64,000 bases of DNA from Herbaspirillum sp. RV1423 (GCF_000577615.1 NZ_CBXX010000001.1:346598-410597), one strand, 5' to 3'; positions 18,179-27,647 are shown, counted from the stretch's first letter. A program made the numbers and translations. Notes: generated by a model not told the origin, from the sequence alone.

Positions 18179-18625
18179 ATGAGCCAGTCCACCGACCACA
18201 GCATTCCCCTCCTGACTGAAGTCATCGCTACGCCTGCCGCTGCGGAAACGCCGACGCCGGACTATCACCAGCATTACCAGGCCGAACCTGCGCAACCGTT
18301 CCAGCCGCAATACCAACCGACTTACGGCGCCGAGCCGCTGCCGGTCCCGGTCAGTCCGCCGCAGCCCGTGGGCGCGCCAGTCCCGACTGCCGAGCAACTC
18401 CTGCACATTCGCCAGGACATTCAGGAAAACGTCATGCAGCAGTTGCTCGGCCAGGTCGACAATGTCCTGGACCGGCATCTCCAAGACCATTTGGCGGTTG
18501 TGCTGGACAACATGGCCGACATTCTCAAGACCCGCGTGCGCGCCAGCCTGGAACAGGCGCTGGCTGAAACCGTCGCGCAGGCGCTGGCGGAAGAAATGGC
18601 AAAATTTGAAAATGCAAAATATTAA
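18179..18625 (+). CDS. Hypothetical protein downstream of holC
   Basis: A 148-residue protein not assigned to a known family. The first half is rich in Pro, Gln and Tyr and looks disordered (repeated QPxYQP-like pieces, about residues 20-75). The second half (about 80-148) is a predicted amphipathic helical region with DIQENVMQQLLGQVD and many Leu/Ala, ending in acidic residues. I chose the ATG at 18179; an in-frame open stretch reaches back into holC but has no support. The position next to holC suggests co-expression, but gives no firm function. Confidence 0.7.
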   Translation: MSQSTDHSIPLLTEVIATPAAAETPTPDYHQHYQAEPAQPFQPQYQPTYGAEPLPVPVSPPQPVGAPVPTAEQLLHIRQDIQENVMQQLLGQVDNVLDRHLQDHLAVVLDNMADILKTRVRASLEQALAETVAQALAEEMAKFENAKY

Positions 18626-18870
18626 GTCTTAAATAAGAATATTTTGTTTTTTAAACACATCACTCGCTTATTCATTAAAAAATAGAAATTCAGGCACATT
18701 GATTGCTTACCTAAAAAATCGATTACTTCTTACAATTTCACCCATCCAAGAGTGACGCAAAGTTGTCCTGGCCCGATGCGCCGACGAAGACGGTACGGTT
18801 GTACGGCAAGGAAACGCAACAACGCCTGGTCGGTTTTGCGTCACTCCCATCATTGAACAAGGAGAATGTG

Positions 18871-20178
18871 ATGAAAGTCATCGTATTGGGAGCAGGCATC
18901 ATCGGCACCGCGTCCGCGTGGTTTTTGAAGCGTGAGGGGCATGACGTCACCGTCATCGACCGCCAGCCCGGCGCCGCCCAGGAGACCAGTTTCGCCAACG
19001 GCTGCCAGATTTCGGTGTCGCACGCCGAACCGTGGGCCAACCCCTCCGCTCCGCTCAAGGTCCTGAAGTGGCTGGGCAAGGAAGATGCGCCGCTGCTGTA
19101 CCGCTTCCGTCCCGAATGGCTGCAATGGAAATGGGCCGTGAACTTCCTGCGCGAATGCACGCCTGCGCGCACCGACGCCAACATCCGCCAGATCGTCGCG
19201 CTGTGCGAATACAGCCGCCAGACGCTGGTGGCCCTGCGCGCCGAAACCGGCATCCAGTACGACCACCTGACCAAGGGCATCCTGCACTTCTATACGGAAG
19301 AGAAGGAATTCGAACTCTCGCTGCCGGCCGCCAAACTGATGCGCGACCTCGGTTGCCCGCGCGATTCGATCAGCGCCGAAGAAGTAATCAGAATCGAACC
19401 GGCCCTGGCCAGCATCCGCGACAAGATCGTCGGCGGCGACTTCACCGCCACCGATGAATCGGGCGACGTCTACAAGCTCACCACCGGCCTGGCGCAAAAG
19501 GCTGAAGACGCTGGCGTCGACTTCCAGTTCAACTCCACCATCACCCGCCTGCTGACCGAAGGCACGGGTGCCGCCGCAAAAATCACCGGCGTCGAAGTCA
19601 TCGACGGCGCAGGCCGTCACAAGATCTTGCGTGCCGACGCCTTCGTGGTCGCCATGGGCAGCTTCTCCGAACCGCTGCTGCGTCCGCTGGGCATCAACCT
19701 GCTGCTGTATCCGGGCAAGGGCTATTCGGCGACCTACAAGGTCACCAACCCGGATGCGGCGCCGACCGTCTCGCTGACCGACGACGGCTACAAGCTGGTG
19801 GTTTCGCGCCTGGGCGATCGCCTGCGCGTGGCCGGCACCTGCGAACTGAACGGCTACACCCGCGAACTGAACAACACGCGCTGCGAGGCGATTACGCGCC
19901 GCACCCGCGAACTGTTCCCGGACGGCTGCGACTACGACAATCCGGTGTACTGGACCGGCCTGCGTCCGTTGACGCCGTCCAACATCCCGTACGTCGGCAA
20001 GACCAAGTTCAGCAACTTGTACCTCAATACCGGCCACGGCACGCTCGGCTGGACCATGGGTTGCGGCTCGGGCCGCGCGATTGCCGAAATCATTGCCGGC
20101 CGCCAACCGGAAATCGACTTCGGCTTCACCGGCCTGCCGCGCAAAACGCCGCGCAAGCTGGCTGCCCAGCCGGCATAA
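18871..20178 (+). CDS. dadA: D-amino acid dehydrogenase small subunit
   Basis: A 435-residue FAD-dependent enzyme of the DAO family that oxidatively deaminates D-amino acids (in E. coli mainly D-alanine) and passes electrons to the membrane chain. The dinucleotide-binding motif VLGAGIIGTASAW is at the N-terminus. Conserved stretches include SFANGCQISVSHAEPWANP and, near the end, NTGHGTLGWTMGCGSGRAI. AAGGAG precedes the ATG at 18871; an upstream in-frame extension to 18763 is rejected. No dadX racemase is adjacent. The upstream gap (18626-18760) is very AT-rich, which would suit Lrp-type control, though no site is resolved. Confidence 0.92.
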   Translation: MKVIVLGAGIIGTASAWFLKREGHDVTVIDRQPGAAQETSFANGCQISVSHAEPWANPSAPLKVLKWLGKEDAPLLYRFRPEWLQWKWAVNFLRECTPARTDANIRQIVALCEYSRQTLVALRAETGIQYDHLTKGILHFYTEEKEFELSLPAAKLMRDLGCPRDSISAEEVIRIEPALASIRDKIVGGDFTATDESGDVYKLTTGLAQKAEDAGVDFQFNSTITRLLTEGTGAAAKITGVEVIDGAGRHKILRADAFVVAMGSFSEPLLRPLGINLLLYPGKGYSATYKVTNPDAAPTVSLTDDGYKLVVSRLGDRLRVAGTCELNGYTRELNNTRCEAITRRTRELFPDGCDYDNPVYWTGLRPLTPSNIPYVGKTKFSNLYLNTGHGTLGWTMGCGSGRAIAEIIAGRQPEIDFGFTGLPRKTPRKLAAQPA

Positions 20179-20429
20179 CCGGCATTTCCCTCCTTATAGC
20201 CCGAACCTCGCCCTCCCCCTGGCGAGGTTTTGGCCCTTATTTTTTACATTTTTTCACTGATCCACCGCAAAGCCCCTCAAATCGGCTTGGTGTAGAATCA
20301 GCCTCATCCATCTCGGCACATCTGCCGGATTTCCAGATCATCACGCATCCGTCGCACTGATATTGCGCGCGGGGTGCTTATCCATATCGGACTGCCGCTC
20401 GCCGCGGCCGTCATCATGAGGACATTGCA

Positions 20430-21329
20430 ATGAAGTGGGTTGTTGTCGGCATTTATCTTTTTTCCATCTTTTTCATCCATTTCCGCGGAAAGGTGAGACT
20501 GCCGTTTTTCCGGCAATTCTTCGACCACTCCTCGATCATGGCCCCGATCAATGTATTCATGTACGCCTTCTCGCGCGTGCCGGCAGTGCCGTATCCCGCG
20601 GTCGACGACTTCCAGAACCTGCACCTGCTCGACGACAACTGGGAAACCATCAAGGCCGAGGCGGTAAACCTGCAAAACATTTCCAAGATCAAGGCCGCGG
20701 AAAAGAATGACGATGCCGGTTTCAACTCCTTCTTCAAGGCCGGCTGGAAGCGTTTTTACCTGAAATGGTACGACGCCAGCCATCCGTCGGCCGAGCAGTT
20801 CTGCCCCAAGACGGTGGAAATCCTGCGCAAGATTCCCTGCGTCAAGGCCGCCATGTTCGCGGAGCTGGCGCCCGGCGGCACGCTCAATCCGCATCGCGAT
20901 CCTTATGCCGGTTCGTTGCGCTATCACCTGGGCCTGGTGACGCCCAACGACGACCGCTGCTTCATCGAAGTCGACGGCCAACGCTACAGTTGGCGCGACG
21001 GCAAGAGCGTGGTGTTCGACGAGACCTTCATTCACTGGGCGCAAAACGGTGCCGACACGAACCGTATCATCCTGTTCTGCGACGTCGAGCGTCCATTGCG
21101 TTATCGCTGGGCGCAAGCCATCAACAGATGGCTCGGCAAGACCATGATGACCGCCGCCAGTTCGCCCAATGAAACCGGCGACCAGACCGGCCGCATCAAC
21201 AAGCTGTTCCGTTTCGTCTGGCTCGCCGGCCAATACCGCCGCAAGTTCAAAAAGTGGAATCGCAACGTCTATCGCGCCACCAAGTTCGCCCTGATCGCCG
21301 CCGTCGCGCTGGCGATCATCTACCTGTAA
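20430..21329 (+). CDS. lpxO: Aspartyl/asparaginyl beta-hydroxylase family, LpxO-like lipid A hydroxylase
   Basis: A 299-residue Fe(II)/2-oxoglutarate dioxygenase. The metal ligands are His155 and Asp157 in NPHRDPYAGSLRYHLGL, with a distal His in FDETFIHWAQN. Hydrophobic segments at the N-terminus (about residues 2-18) and the C-terminus (about 284-299) match Salmonella LpxO, which adds a 2-hydroxyl to a lipid A acyl chain at the inner membrane. The length (about 300) also fits. GAGGA precedes the ATG. The lipid A substrate is inferred by similarity only; a protein substrate, as in other members of the family, is less likely with membrane anchors. Confidence 0.8.
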   Translation: MKWVVVGIYLFSIFFIHFRGKVRLPFFRQFFDHSSIMAPINVFMYAFSRVPAVPYPAVDDFQNLHLLDDNWETIKAEAVNLQNISKIKAAEKNDDAGFNSFFKAGWKRFYLKWYDASHPSAEQFCPKTVEILRKIPCVKAAMFAELAPGGTLNPHRDPYAGSLRYHLGLVTPNDDRCFIEVDGQRYSWRDGKSVVFDETFIHWAQNGADTNRIILFCDVERPLRYRWAQAINRWLGKTMMTAASSPNETGDQTGRINKLFRFVWLAGQYRRKFKKWNRNVYRATKFALIAAVALAIIYL

Positions 21330-21895
21330 ATTCCCTCTTTCTCCCGGCGCAAGTTCGCACGAGTTTGCGCTGCGGCATTCCCTTCCTCCTCTGCAACATC
21401 GCGTCGGCGTTTCATGAAAAGACGAGCGGCATTTCAGCGCACCGGGACCGCGATGCACCGCTGCGGGACGCACCATTTTTAAGACGACATCGTCAAAAAA
21501 GCGAGGCCCGCGTCGACTTCCACGTCGCATCGAATTCCACTACGGCAATGTATTTACGGCATGGGGAAAACGACGAAAATTTTCACGCGACGCCAATATA
21601 GTGCGAACAATGCAAGCAAAACTGATGAAAAATTTCCGCTCGGAAATGAAACCGAATTATTCCTTTTGATTTCATGTCAACGCAATAGCTGTTCGTCGAA
21701 GCTGCGTGTAAAATCCCGAGATTGACGGCTTGATTCATGGCTTGATTCTTGCGTAAAGTTCTTACGCATTCTATGAATGGTAAGCCTATCAAAACCTGCT
21801 GGCGATCTCGCGAGCAACGCGGCGCAAGCGTGAGCAGGTTCTTAGAGTACCCACCAAACATAGAATAATGTGCTCAAGCAGGAGTCGACATCCGG
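21330..21895. other. Intergenic region upstream of the GGDEF gene
   Basis: No gene is supported in these 566 bases. An inverted repeat AACCTGCT (21793-21800) / AGCAGGTT (21833-21840) encloses a GC-rich inner hairpin and lies about 55 bp before the GGDEF start; it may be a leader structure. I looked for the conserved core of c-di-GMP riboswitches and did not find it. Confidence 0.4.
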
Positions 21896-22936
21896 ATGAT
21901 GAAACAGCTTCTAAAGAACCTGGTAGATATCACAGCGCAGCGTGAAAATTCGCGCCTTGCCGGCTCCGTCATCCTGGCGTTGCATGAACTGGCCCAGGTC
22001 AGGCAGATTCGCGTGCTGGAAATTTTTTCTCTGCGCGAAGAAATGTTCGTGCAGGAAAAGATGTTCCTCAACGACGAGCACCTGAGCACCATCGCCGAAC
22101 ACACCGAAGACGATCCCAAGGAACCTATCGCCCGCTATCCATCGATCATGGAATGCATGCGGCAGCACAAGAACGAGCATTACGAAATCGCCGCCGACGG
22201 CTGGCATGTACTATGGCTGCCGGTGTGGTTGCACGGCAAGATCAACACCTGTCTCGAGATACGTCATCCGCACCCTTACGACACCGCAACGCTGGAGCTG
22301 ATCGACGGCATCTTCGGCATTTACTGCAACTATCAAAGCCTGCTCGACTATAGCGAACGCGATGCGCTGACAGGTCTCTTCAACCGCAAGACCTTCGACG
22401 AACAATTCTCGCGCCATGCCTTCGCCCTCGCGCCGCACGAAGCGCATTCGCTGGACAACGACGAACGCCGCCATGCCGGCGACAGCAAAGCGCACTGGCT
22501 GGCCGTGGTCGACATCGACCATTTCAAGCAGGTCAACGATCAGTACGGCCATCTGTACGGCGACGAAGTGCTGATTCTGGTGGCCAACATCTTGCGCACC
22601 TCATTCCGTTCGCATGACCGCATCTTCCGCTTCGGCGGCGAAGAATTCGTGATCCTGCTGCGCTCCACCACGCTGGCCGACGCCAGCAAGATTTTCGACC
22701 GCTTCCGCCAGCATGTACAGGAATACGACTTCCCGCAGGTCGGCAAGGTCACCGTCAGCCTCGGCTTCGTCGGCATTTCGCAGGAAACGCCGGTGGTCAT
22801 CCTGGGCCACGCCGACCAGGCGTTGTATCACGCCAAGAAAAACGGCCGCAACCGCATCTGCTTCTACGATGAACTGGTGACCTCGGGCGTACTGAGCAAT
22901 GAAATATCGACCAACGATATTGTCGAATTCTTCTGA
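21896..22936 (+). CDS. Diguanylate cyclase, GGDEF domain
   Basis: A 346-residue soluble protein. Residues about 1-155 form a GAF-like or otherwise unassigned sensory region. The GGDEF domain starts at DALTGLFNRKTFDEQF, and the active-site motif is GGEEF at about residues 247-251. An inhibitory I-site RxxD (RSHD) sits exactly five residues before it, so the enzyme should both make c-di-GMP and be product-inhibited. About 30 extra polar residues (APHEAHSLDNDERRHAGDSK) interrupt the early GGDEF fold. There is no membrane segment. AGGAG precedes the double ATG. Confidence 0.88.
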   Translation: MMKQLLKNLVDITAQRENSRLAGSVILALHELAQVRQIRVLEIFSLREEMFVQEKMFLNDEHLSTIAEHTEDDPKEPIARYPSIMECMRQHKNEHYEIAADGWHVLWLPVWLHGKINTCLEIRHPHPYDTATLELIDGIFGIYCNYQSLLDYSERDALTGLFNRKTFDEQFSRHAFALAPHEAHSLDNDERRHAGDSKAHWLAVVDIDHFKQVNDQYGHLYGDEVLILVANILRTSFRSHDRIFRFGGEEFVILLRSTTLADASKIFDRFRQHVQEYDFPQVGKVTVSLGFVGISQETPVVILGHADQALYHAKKNGRNRICFYDELVTSGVLSNEISTNDIVEFF

Positions 22937-23295
22937 ATTTCCAGTCCTTTTTGTTATACAGGCCAAGACCATCTGCGTGCCGCATCGCCCCGTGCAACCA
23001 TGCTTTGAAGGCACAGTACTTCCCTGACGCTCTCCCGTGGCCAGAAACGCCCGATAAGCTTGATCGGGCCTTGACCAATTGCAACATGTCCGACGACGCA
23101 ATGCCGACGTCGATATTGACGAATTCCGCCATTTTTTATGGTCTTTTCGACACTTCAAAAATGCGAGTTCGATCCGATGATAAGTTTGCTTACATTGCCG
23201 GAGCCAGGCTGCTTTCCTTTTGAAAGTATCTCAAGTCGCTGCGCCTTGTCATGCTGAATGGATGTATTCAGACATTTCTTGTAAAGGAGCTTCGT
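22937..23295. other. Intergenic region before the asparaginase gene
   Basis: No gene is supported. An inverted repeat GCCCGAT (23049-23055) / ATCGGGC (23063-23069) is present without a T tract. The promoter for the asparaginase gene must lie in the second half, but no clear box pair stands out. Confidence 0.35.
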
Positions 23296-24360
23296 ATGCA
23301 ACACAAGAAACTCAAGCAAATCGGCGGCCTGTTGATCCTGTTGGGCGCCATGTCCTTACTCCACGCGGAGCAAAAAGCCAACATCGTCATCGTCGCCACG
23401 GGCGGCACCATCGCCGGAGCCAGCACATCAAGCATTCGCTCCCCTGCTTATCAATCCGCCGTCGTTCCCGTCGACAGGTTGATCGCCGCGGTTCCCGAGA
23501 TCAACGCGGTGGCCCACGTGAAAGGGGAGCAGATTTTCCAGGTCCCCAGCGAGAATTTCAATGACGAACGCCTGCTCAAACTGGGCAAGCGCATTTCCGA
23601 GCTGCTCAAACAGCGCGACGTGGACGGCATTGTCATTACGCATGGCGTCGACACGCTGGAAGAAACCGCCTACTTCCTCAACCTCACATTGAAAAGCGAC
23701 AAACCCGTGGTTCTGGTCGGCGCCATGCGGCCCGCCACGGCGCTGGGCACCGACGGTGCGCTCAACCTGTACGAAGCCGTTTTGGTGGCATCCAGCAAGG
23801 AAGCCGTCGGTAAAGGCACACTGGTCGTGATGAACGATGAAATTTATTCCGGCCGCGACGTTACGATGAGCGACTCGCTCAAGGTCAACACGATGCGTTC
23901 GCCTTATGGCCCGCTGGGACTCGTCGTCGAAGACAGGGTATTGTTCTATCGTCAGCCGACGCGTCCGCATACGACCGCAACCGAATTCGATATCGACAAA
24001 CTGACCAGCCTGCCGCGCGTCGATATCGTCTACAACTACGGCAATGCGAATCCTGTCGCCTATCAAGCCGTGGCCAATGCCGGCGCCAAAGCCATCATCC
24101 ACAACGGCACCGGCAACGGCAGCGTCGCCGAACAGATCATCCCGGTGTTGCAGGAAATCCGCAGCAAAGGCATACAGGTGGTGCGTGCATCGCGCACCGG
24201 CAACGGCGTGATCATCCGCGACGGCGAGCAGCCCGACGACCGCTTCGACTGGCTGGTCGCCGGCGACCAGAGCGCCCAGCAAGCGCGCATCCTGACCGCG
24301 CTTGCCTTGACCAGGACCAACGACAGGCAGACCATACAAGAAATCTTGTGGAAATACTGA
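23296..24360 (+). CDS. ansB: Periplasmic L-asparaginase, type II
   Basis: A 354-residue amidohydrolase. Residues 1-24 are a signal peptide (basic MQHKKLK, hydrophobic core, cleavage probably after LLHA). The two catalytic threonine motifs are present: ATGGTIAG near residue 36 and THGVDTLEETAYF near residue 116, followed by a Lys-bearing GAMRPATALGTDG stretch. The enzyme hydrolyses asparagine, and often glutamine, in the periplasm. AAGGAG precedes the ATG at 23296; the longer frame from 23251 would spoil the signal peptide. The gene is monocistronic, with a terminator at 24404. Confidence 0.92.
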   Translation: MQHKKLKQIGGLLILLGAMSLLHAEQKANIVIVATGGTIAGASTSSIRSPAYQSAVVPVDRLIAAVPEINAVAHVKGEQIFQVPSENFNDERLLKLGKRISELLKQRDVDGIVITHGVDTLEETAYFLNLTLKSDKPVVLVGAMRPATALGTDGALNLYEAVLVASSKEAVGKGTLVVMNDEIYSGRDVTMSDSLKVNTMRSPYGPLGLVVEDRVLFYRQPTRPHTTATEFDIDKLTSLPRVDIVYNYGNANPVAYQAVANAGAKAIIHNGTGNGSVAEQIIPVLQEIRSKGIQVVRASRTGNGVIIRDGEQPDDRFDWLVAGDQSAQQARILTALALTRTNDRQTIQEILWKY

Positions 24361-24403
24361 ACCGTTGCCGGATCATCCCTGCACGGGAGACATGTCCGAA
24401 AAG

Positions 24404-24431
24404 AAAGCCGTTCGAATGAACGGCTTTTTGT
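24404..24431. terminator. Rho-independent terminator after the asparaginase gene
   Basis: AAAGCCGTTC pairs with GAACGGCTTT around GAAT, followed by a T-rich tail (TTTTTG). It separates the asparaginase from the convergent DedA gene, and its A tract could also serve the minus strand. Confidence 0.85.
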
Positions 24432-24443
24432 TTGGGGTCGACG

Positions 24444-25088
24444 TCAGCCTTTCCGCCCCTTGCGTTGCTTCAGGTAACCGATCACGCCCGGCATGAACGA
24501 CAGCACCACGATGGCGAGGATCAGCAGACTGAGATTCTGCTTCACGACGGGAAGATTGCCGAAGAAGTAACCGGCATAGGAAAAACTGGCCACCCACAGG
24601 ATGCCGCCGATCACGTTGAAGGCCAAGAACCGCGGATACGTCATGGCGCCCACGCCGGCGACAAACGGCGCGAAGGTGCGCACGATGGGCGCGAAACGCG
24701 CGATGATCACGGTCTTGCCGCCGTGGCGCTCATAGAAGGCATGGGTCTTGTCCAGGTACTCGCGCTTGAAGAAACGCGAATCGGGCTTGTCGAACAGCTT
24801 CAGCCCGATGGACTTGCCGATCTGGTAGTTGACGCTGTCGCCGAGGATGGCGGCGGCGATCAGCGTCAGCACGATCAAATGGATATCGATGGCGCCGGTC
24901 GCCGCCATGGCCCCGGTCACGAACAACAGCGAGTCGCCCGGCAGGATGGGCGTCACCACCAGGCCGGTCTCGGCGAAGACGATCAGGAACAGGATCAGGA
25001 ACAACCACGGGCCGTACGCCGCGGCCAGCTCGGCCAAATGACGATCGATGTGGACGACGAAATCGACCAGAAACAAAAGAAAATCCAT
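24444..25088 (-). CDS. DedA family inner-membrane protein
   Basis: A 214-residue polytopic membrane protein of the DedA/VTT family. Family hallmarks are [20 protein letters not shown] in the first third, the [13 protein letters not shown] segment and the [14 protein letters not shown] motif with its conserved Arg. DedA proteins act as lipid flippases or scramblases and help maintain proton motive force and envelope integrity. I chose the ATG at 25088; an in-frame GTG at 25094 is equally open. It converges on the asparaginase gene. Confidence 0.88.
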   Translation of the reverse strand: MDFLLFLVDFVVHIDRHLAELAAAYGPWLFLILFLIVFAETGLVVTPILPGDSLLFVTGAMAATGAIDIHLIVLTLIAAAILGDSVNYQIGKSIGLKLFDKPDSRFFKREYLDKTHAFYERHGGKTVIIARFAPIVRTFAPFVAGVGAMTYPRFLAFNVIGGILWVASFSYAGYFFGNLPVVKQNLSLLILAIVVLSFMPGVIGYLKQRKGRKG

Positions 25089-25184
25089 GAGCACCCGCCG
25101 GGAAGTTGAAAAATGCGCGAACAGAAAAGAACGCGCATTGTATCAAGATGCGCGTCCGCGCCCGGCGGAATCCGGTTCACATCG

Positions 25185-26384
25185 TCACGGCGCGAACTGT
25201 TTATAGAGTTTTTCAGCCACGGCGAACAAGGCATCGTTGGCGCCGGAACTGGCGATGTTGGTCACCACCACCATGGCAAAGTCCTTTTCCGCGCTGAACC
25301 AGATGTGCGCCAGGTTCTTCTGGTTGGAGCCGCCGTGGAAGACCAGTGGCTGCGGCGCCCAATCCATCTTCACTACCACCCAGCCCAACGCATACTTGCC
25401 GGCCGCAGGCGTGCCGGGCGCCGGGTTCTGCACCGACGGCATGTCGATGACGGCGGCATGCAGCAGCTTCAGCGTCCCGGGCTTGAGCAAATCCGGACCC
25501 CGTTTTCCCTCGCCGGCATTCCAGCCGGCCCAGCGCGCAAAATCCAGCACCGACATATGCGCCAGCCCGGCCGGTCCGATGATCTGCGGATTGTCGTCGC
25601 CGGGACCGGCCATGAAGGCTTTGGCCGTGTCCTCTCCCACCATCACATGGCCGAGCGCGGCGTCGACCCTGCCGATCTGCGCCTGCGAACCGAGGCCGGC
25701 GGTCTTCAATTCCATCGGGTCGAAGATCCATTCATTGATCAACTCTTCCCAGCTCTTCCTGGCGACCCGCTCGATCATCGCGCCGGCGATGGTATAGCCC
25801 ATGTTGGAATAGGCGAAGCGCTGACCCGGCTGCGCCTGCAAGGGCTTGCTCATCCATTGCTGCACGGCCCAGTAGCGCAGGTCGTCGAGATTGCCTTCCT
25901 CGAATACCGACTTGGCCAGCACGTCCATGAACTCGGCATTGTCGGCCGGGATGCCGGAGGTATGCGAGAGCAATTCGCGGATGGTGATGCTGCGGAAACC
26001 CGGGTCCATCTTTGGCGCCAGCTCCGGGAAAACCTCGCCGACGGTCGTGGTCCACGCCATCGCGCCGCGATCGACCAGGATGCCGGCCAGCGTGGCCGTG
26101 AACGCCTTGGTGTCGGAACCGATATGGAAGCGGTCATTGACGGTGACCGGAATACCCGAGCCGACCTTGCGCGTGCCGACCGCGCCGGCGCCGACGATGC
26201 GGCCGTTCTGGACCACGGCGGCGGCCAGCGCCGGCAACTTGTATTGAATCAGATAGGGCGTCAGCGTCTGATCGAGCGACACCATGGCAACCGGCGCAGC
26301 GGTCTGCGCCATGCCGAGCTGACAAACGCACCAGAGCAACGCGGACGCCAGTAGCTGACGAGAAGCGGAATGCAGAACGGGCAT
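25185..26384 (-). CDS. Serine hydrolase, class C beta-lactamase family
   Basis: A 399-residue exported protein. Residues 1-26 form a signal peptide ending GMAQ. The SxxK nucleophile motif is Ser90-Asp-Thr-Lys93 (HIGSDTKAFTATL), the YxN motif is YSN in RFAYSNMGY, and the third box is HGG in VFHGGSNQK. This is the architecture of AmpC-like esterases, D-aminopeptidases and penicillin-binding-protein-like hydrolases. Whether it cleaves beta-lactams, esters or peptides cannot be told. There is no AmpR-type regulator next to it. Confidence 0.85.
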   Translation of the reverse strand: MPVLHSASRQLLASALLWCVCQLGMAQTAAPVAMVSLDQTLTPYLIQYKLPALAAAVVQNGRIVGAGAVGTRKVGSGIPVTVNDRFHIGSDTKAFTATLAGILVDRGAMAWTTTVGEVFPELAPKMDPGFRSITIRELLSHTSGIPADNAEFMDVLAKSVFEEGNLDDLRYWAVQQWMSKPLQAQPGQRFAYSNMGYTIAGAMIERVARKSWEELINEWIFDPMELKTAGLGSQAQIGRVDAALGHVMVGEDTAKAFMAGPGDDNPQIIGPAGLAHMSVLDFARWAGWNAGEGKRGPDLLKPGTLKLLHAAVIDMPSVQNPAPGTPAAGKYALGWVVVKMDWAPQPLVFHGGSNQKNLAHIWFSAEKDFAMVVVTNIASSGANDALFAVAEKLYKQFAP

Positions 26385-26586
26385 GAAAAATCCTTTTTTA
26401 CCGGCGATATGGGTGCCGGCATTTTATCCGTATTCGCTGCGGCGGATGCAGCCGGCACACGGACTCGGACCACATACGGCAACGCAAACTTACCTTTCTT
26501 TACGCCGGAAACGCACAAGTCTTTCCATTCCCCGGCCGATATCCAGAGCAGGCTTCAACGTATCGACACATTTCAGGAAGGCAGCC

Positions 26587-26685
26587 ATGAACAAATTCGA
26601 TCTGATCATTTATACCGGTTTCGGCGCCGTGAGCATCGTGCTCGCGGCGTTGGCGATCGCGCCCGTCGCTATCCTGTGGGGCTGA
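26587..26685 (+). CDS. Very small single-span membrane protein
   Basis: A 32-residue protein with a short polar start (MNKFD) and one long hydrophobic helix (about residues 6-31). AGGAAGG precedes the ATG at a suitable distance. An overlapping longer frame exists upstream, but the ribosome site favours this short form. The next small membrane protein starts 11 bp downstream with its own strong ribosome site, so the two look like an operon. The size resembles small accessory subunits of membrane complexes, but no partner is adjacent. Function unknown. Confidence 0.55.
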   Translation: MNKFDLIIYTGFGAVSIVLAALAIAPVAILWG

Positions 26686-26695
26686 GGAGAACATC

Positions 26696-26941
26696 ATGCG
26701 ACTACGATTGATGGGAGGATTGTGCGCCGTATTCCTGTGTCTGCTGATGGCGTTCGCGATGTGCTATCAGGTCCGCCTGGAAATGCTCGAACGAGACACC
26801 GGCATCCTCGAGATGCTGGCCGCCGCAATTCCGTTGCTGAGCCTGCTGCTGGCCAGCATCTTCTATCGCAGTCCGACGCGTGCGGCCAGTGCTACGCGTC
26901 CGGCAGGCCATCACCGGCCAGGATCATCTGCGCGGCGCTGA
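26696..26941 (+). CDS. Small two-span membrane protein
   Basis: An 81-residue protein with two hydrophobic segments (about residues 5-24 and 40-57) and a basic, Ala/Arg-rich tail. GAGGAGA sits seven bases before the ATG. The last 50 bp overlap the 3' end of the convergent GntR gene, so the tail from about residue 66 is encoded opposite regulator sequence. It pairs with the 32-residue protein just upstream. I recognise no family. Confidence 0.5.
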   Translation: MRLRLMGGLCAVFLCLLMAFAMCYQVRLEMLERDTGILEMLAAAIPLLSLLLASIFYRSPTRAASATRPAGHHRPGSSARR

Positions 26942-27599
26942 GCAGATCGCCCGACAAGCCGGCGCGCGCCTGCTCCGGCGACTTGTCCTGCAAGCCCTTG
27001 AGCAAGGCGGCGTGATGCACCAGCGCCGGCGCTTCCGACAGACGCCGCGAACCGGCGCGCAAGTCGAGATTGATGACCGGACCGACCTGCAGCCACAGGC
27101 TTTCGATCAGGCCCACCAGCGTCGGCATGCCCGATCCTTCGTAGGCGGCGAAGTGCAGTTGCTTGTTGAGGCGGATGATCAGGTCGACGCTGGGTTTCTT
27201 GCGGTGCATCTCGACGCACAAGGTGTCGTGCAGGTCGGCCACTTCCTTGAGTCCCGCCGGCGTGATGTTCTGCGCCGCATGCTCGACCGCGAGTCCTTCC
27301 AGCGCGAGGCGGATCTTGAGCAGCTCGCGGAACTTGTCCTTGGTCATCAGCGGTACCCGCACGGCGCGGTTGGGCAGGATTTCCAGCGCACCTTCGGCAG
27401 CCAACTGGCGGATCGCTTCGCGCACCGGCATCGGACTGGTGCCCAGCGCCTCCGACAAGCTCTTGAGCGTGAGCTTTTGCCCGGGCCGCACCTGGCCTGC
27501 CAGCAGCAGTTCGCGCAAATCTTCATACACGCGTTGCGACAGTGTGGCGTGCGTGATTTTGCGCATCTGCGAAAGGTCCGCAAGTATCGTATGTTCCAT
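26892..27599 (-). CDS. GntR family regulator, FCD (FadR-like) subfamily
   Basis: A 235-residue repressor. The N-terminal winged helix has the GntR signature (LSEALGTSPMPVREAIRQLA, about residues 47-66), and the C-terminal all-helical FCD ligand-binding domain has the metal-site pattern with RLNKQLHFAAYEGSG and late HHAALLKGL. I chose the ATG at 27599 (MEHTILADLSQ, GGGGA upstream) because a perfect palindrome at 27624-27647 overlaps the alternative start at 27626. It is divergent from the Liv/BKACE operon and is its likely regulator, sensing a substrate or intermediate. Confidence 0.85.
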   Translation of the reverse strand: MEHTILADLSQMRKITHATLSQRVYEDLRELLLAGQVRPGQKLTLKSLSEALGTSPMPVREAIRQLAAEGALEILPNRAVRVPLMTKDKFRELLKIRLALEGLAVEHAAQNITPAGLKEVADLHDTLCVEMHRKKPSVDLIIRLNKQLHFAAYEGSGMPTLVGLIESLWLQVGPVINLDLRAGSRRLSEAPALVHHAALLKGLQDKSPEQARAGLSGDLLSAAQMILAGDGLPDA

Positions 27600-27623
27600 G
27601 GTCCCCGGCTTCTCACTTGAAAC

Positions 27624-27647
27624 CATTTCATCCGTGCCGATGAAATG
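27624..27647. promoter_or_regulatory. Perfect palindrome upstream of the GntR gene, candidate operator
   Basis: CATTTCATC (27624-27632) and GATGAAATG (27639-27647) are perfect 9-bp arms around six bases. It lies 25 bp upstream of the GntR start, a typical position for autoregulation. Confidence 0.5.

Noticed and set aside
21330..21895. Possible c-di-GMP riboswitch before the GGDEF gene
   Set aside because: The conserved core of known c-di-GMP aptamers is not present; only a simple inverted repeat is.
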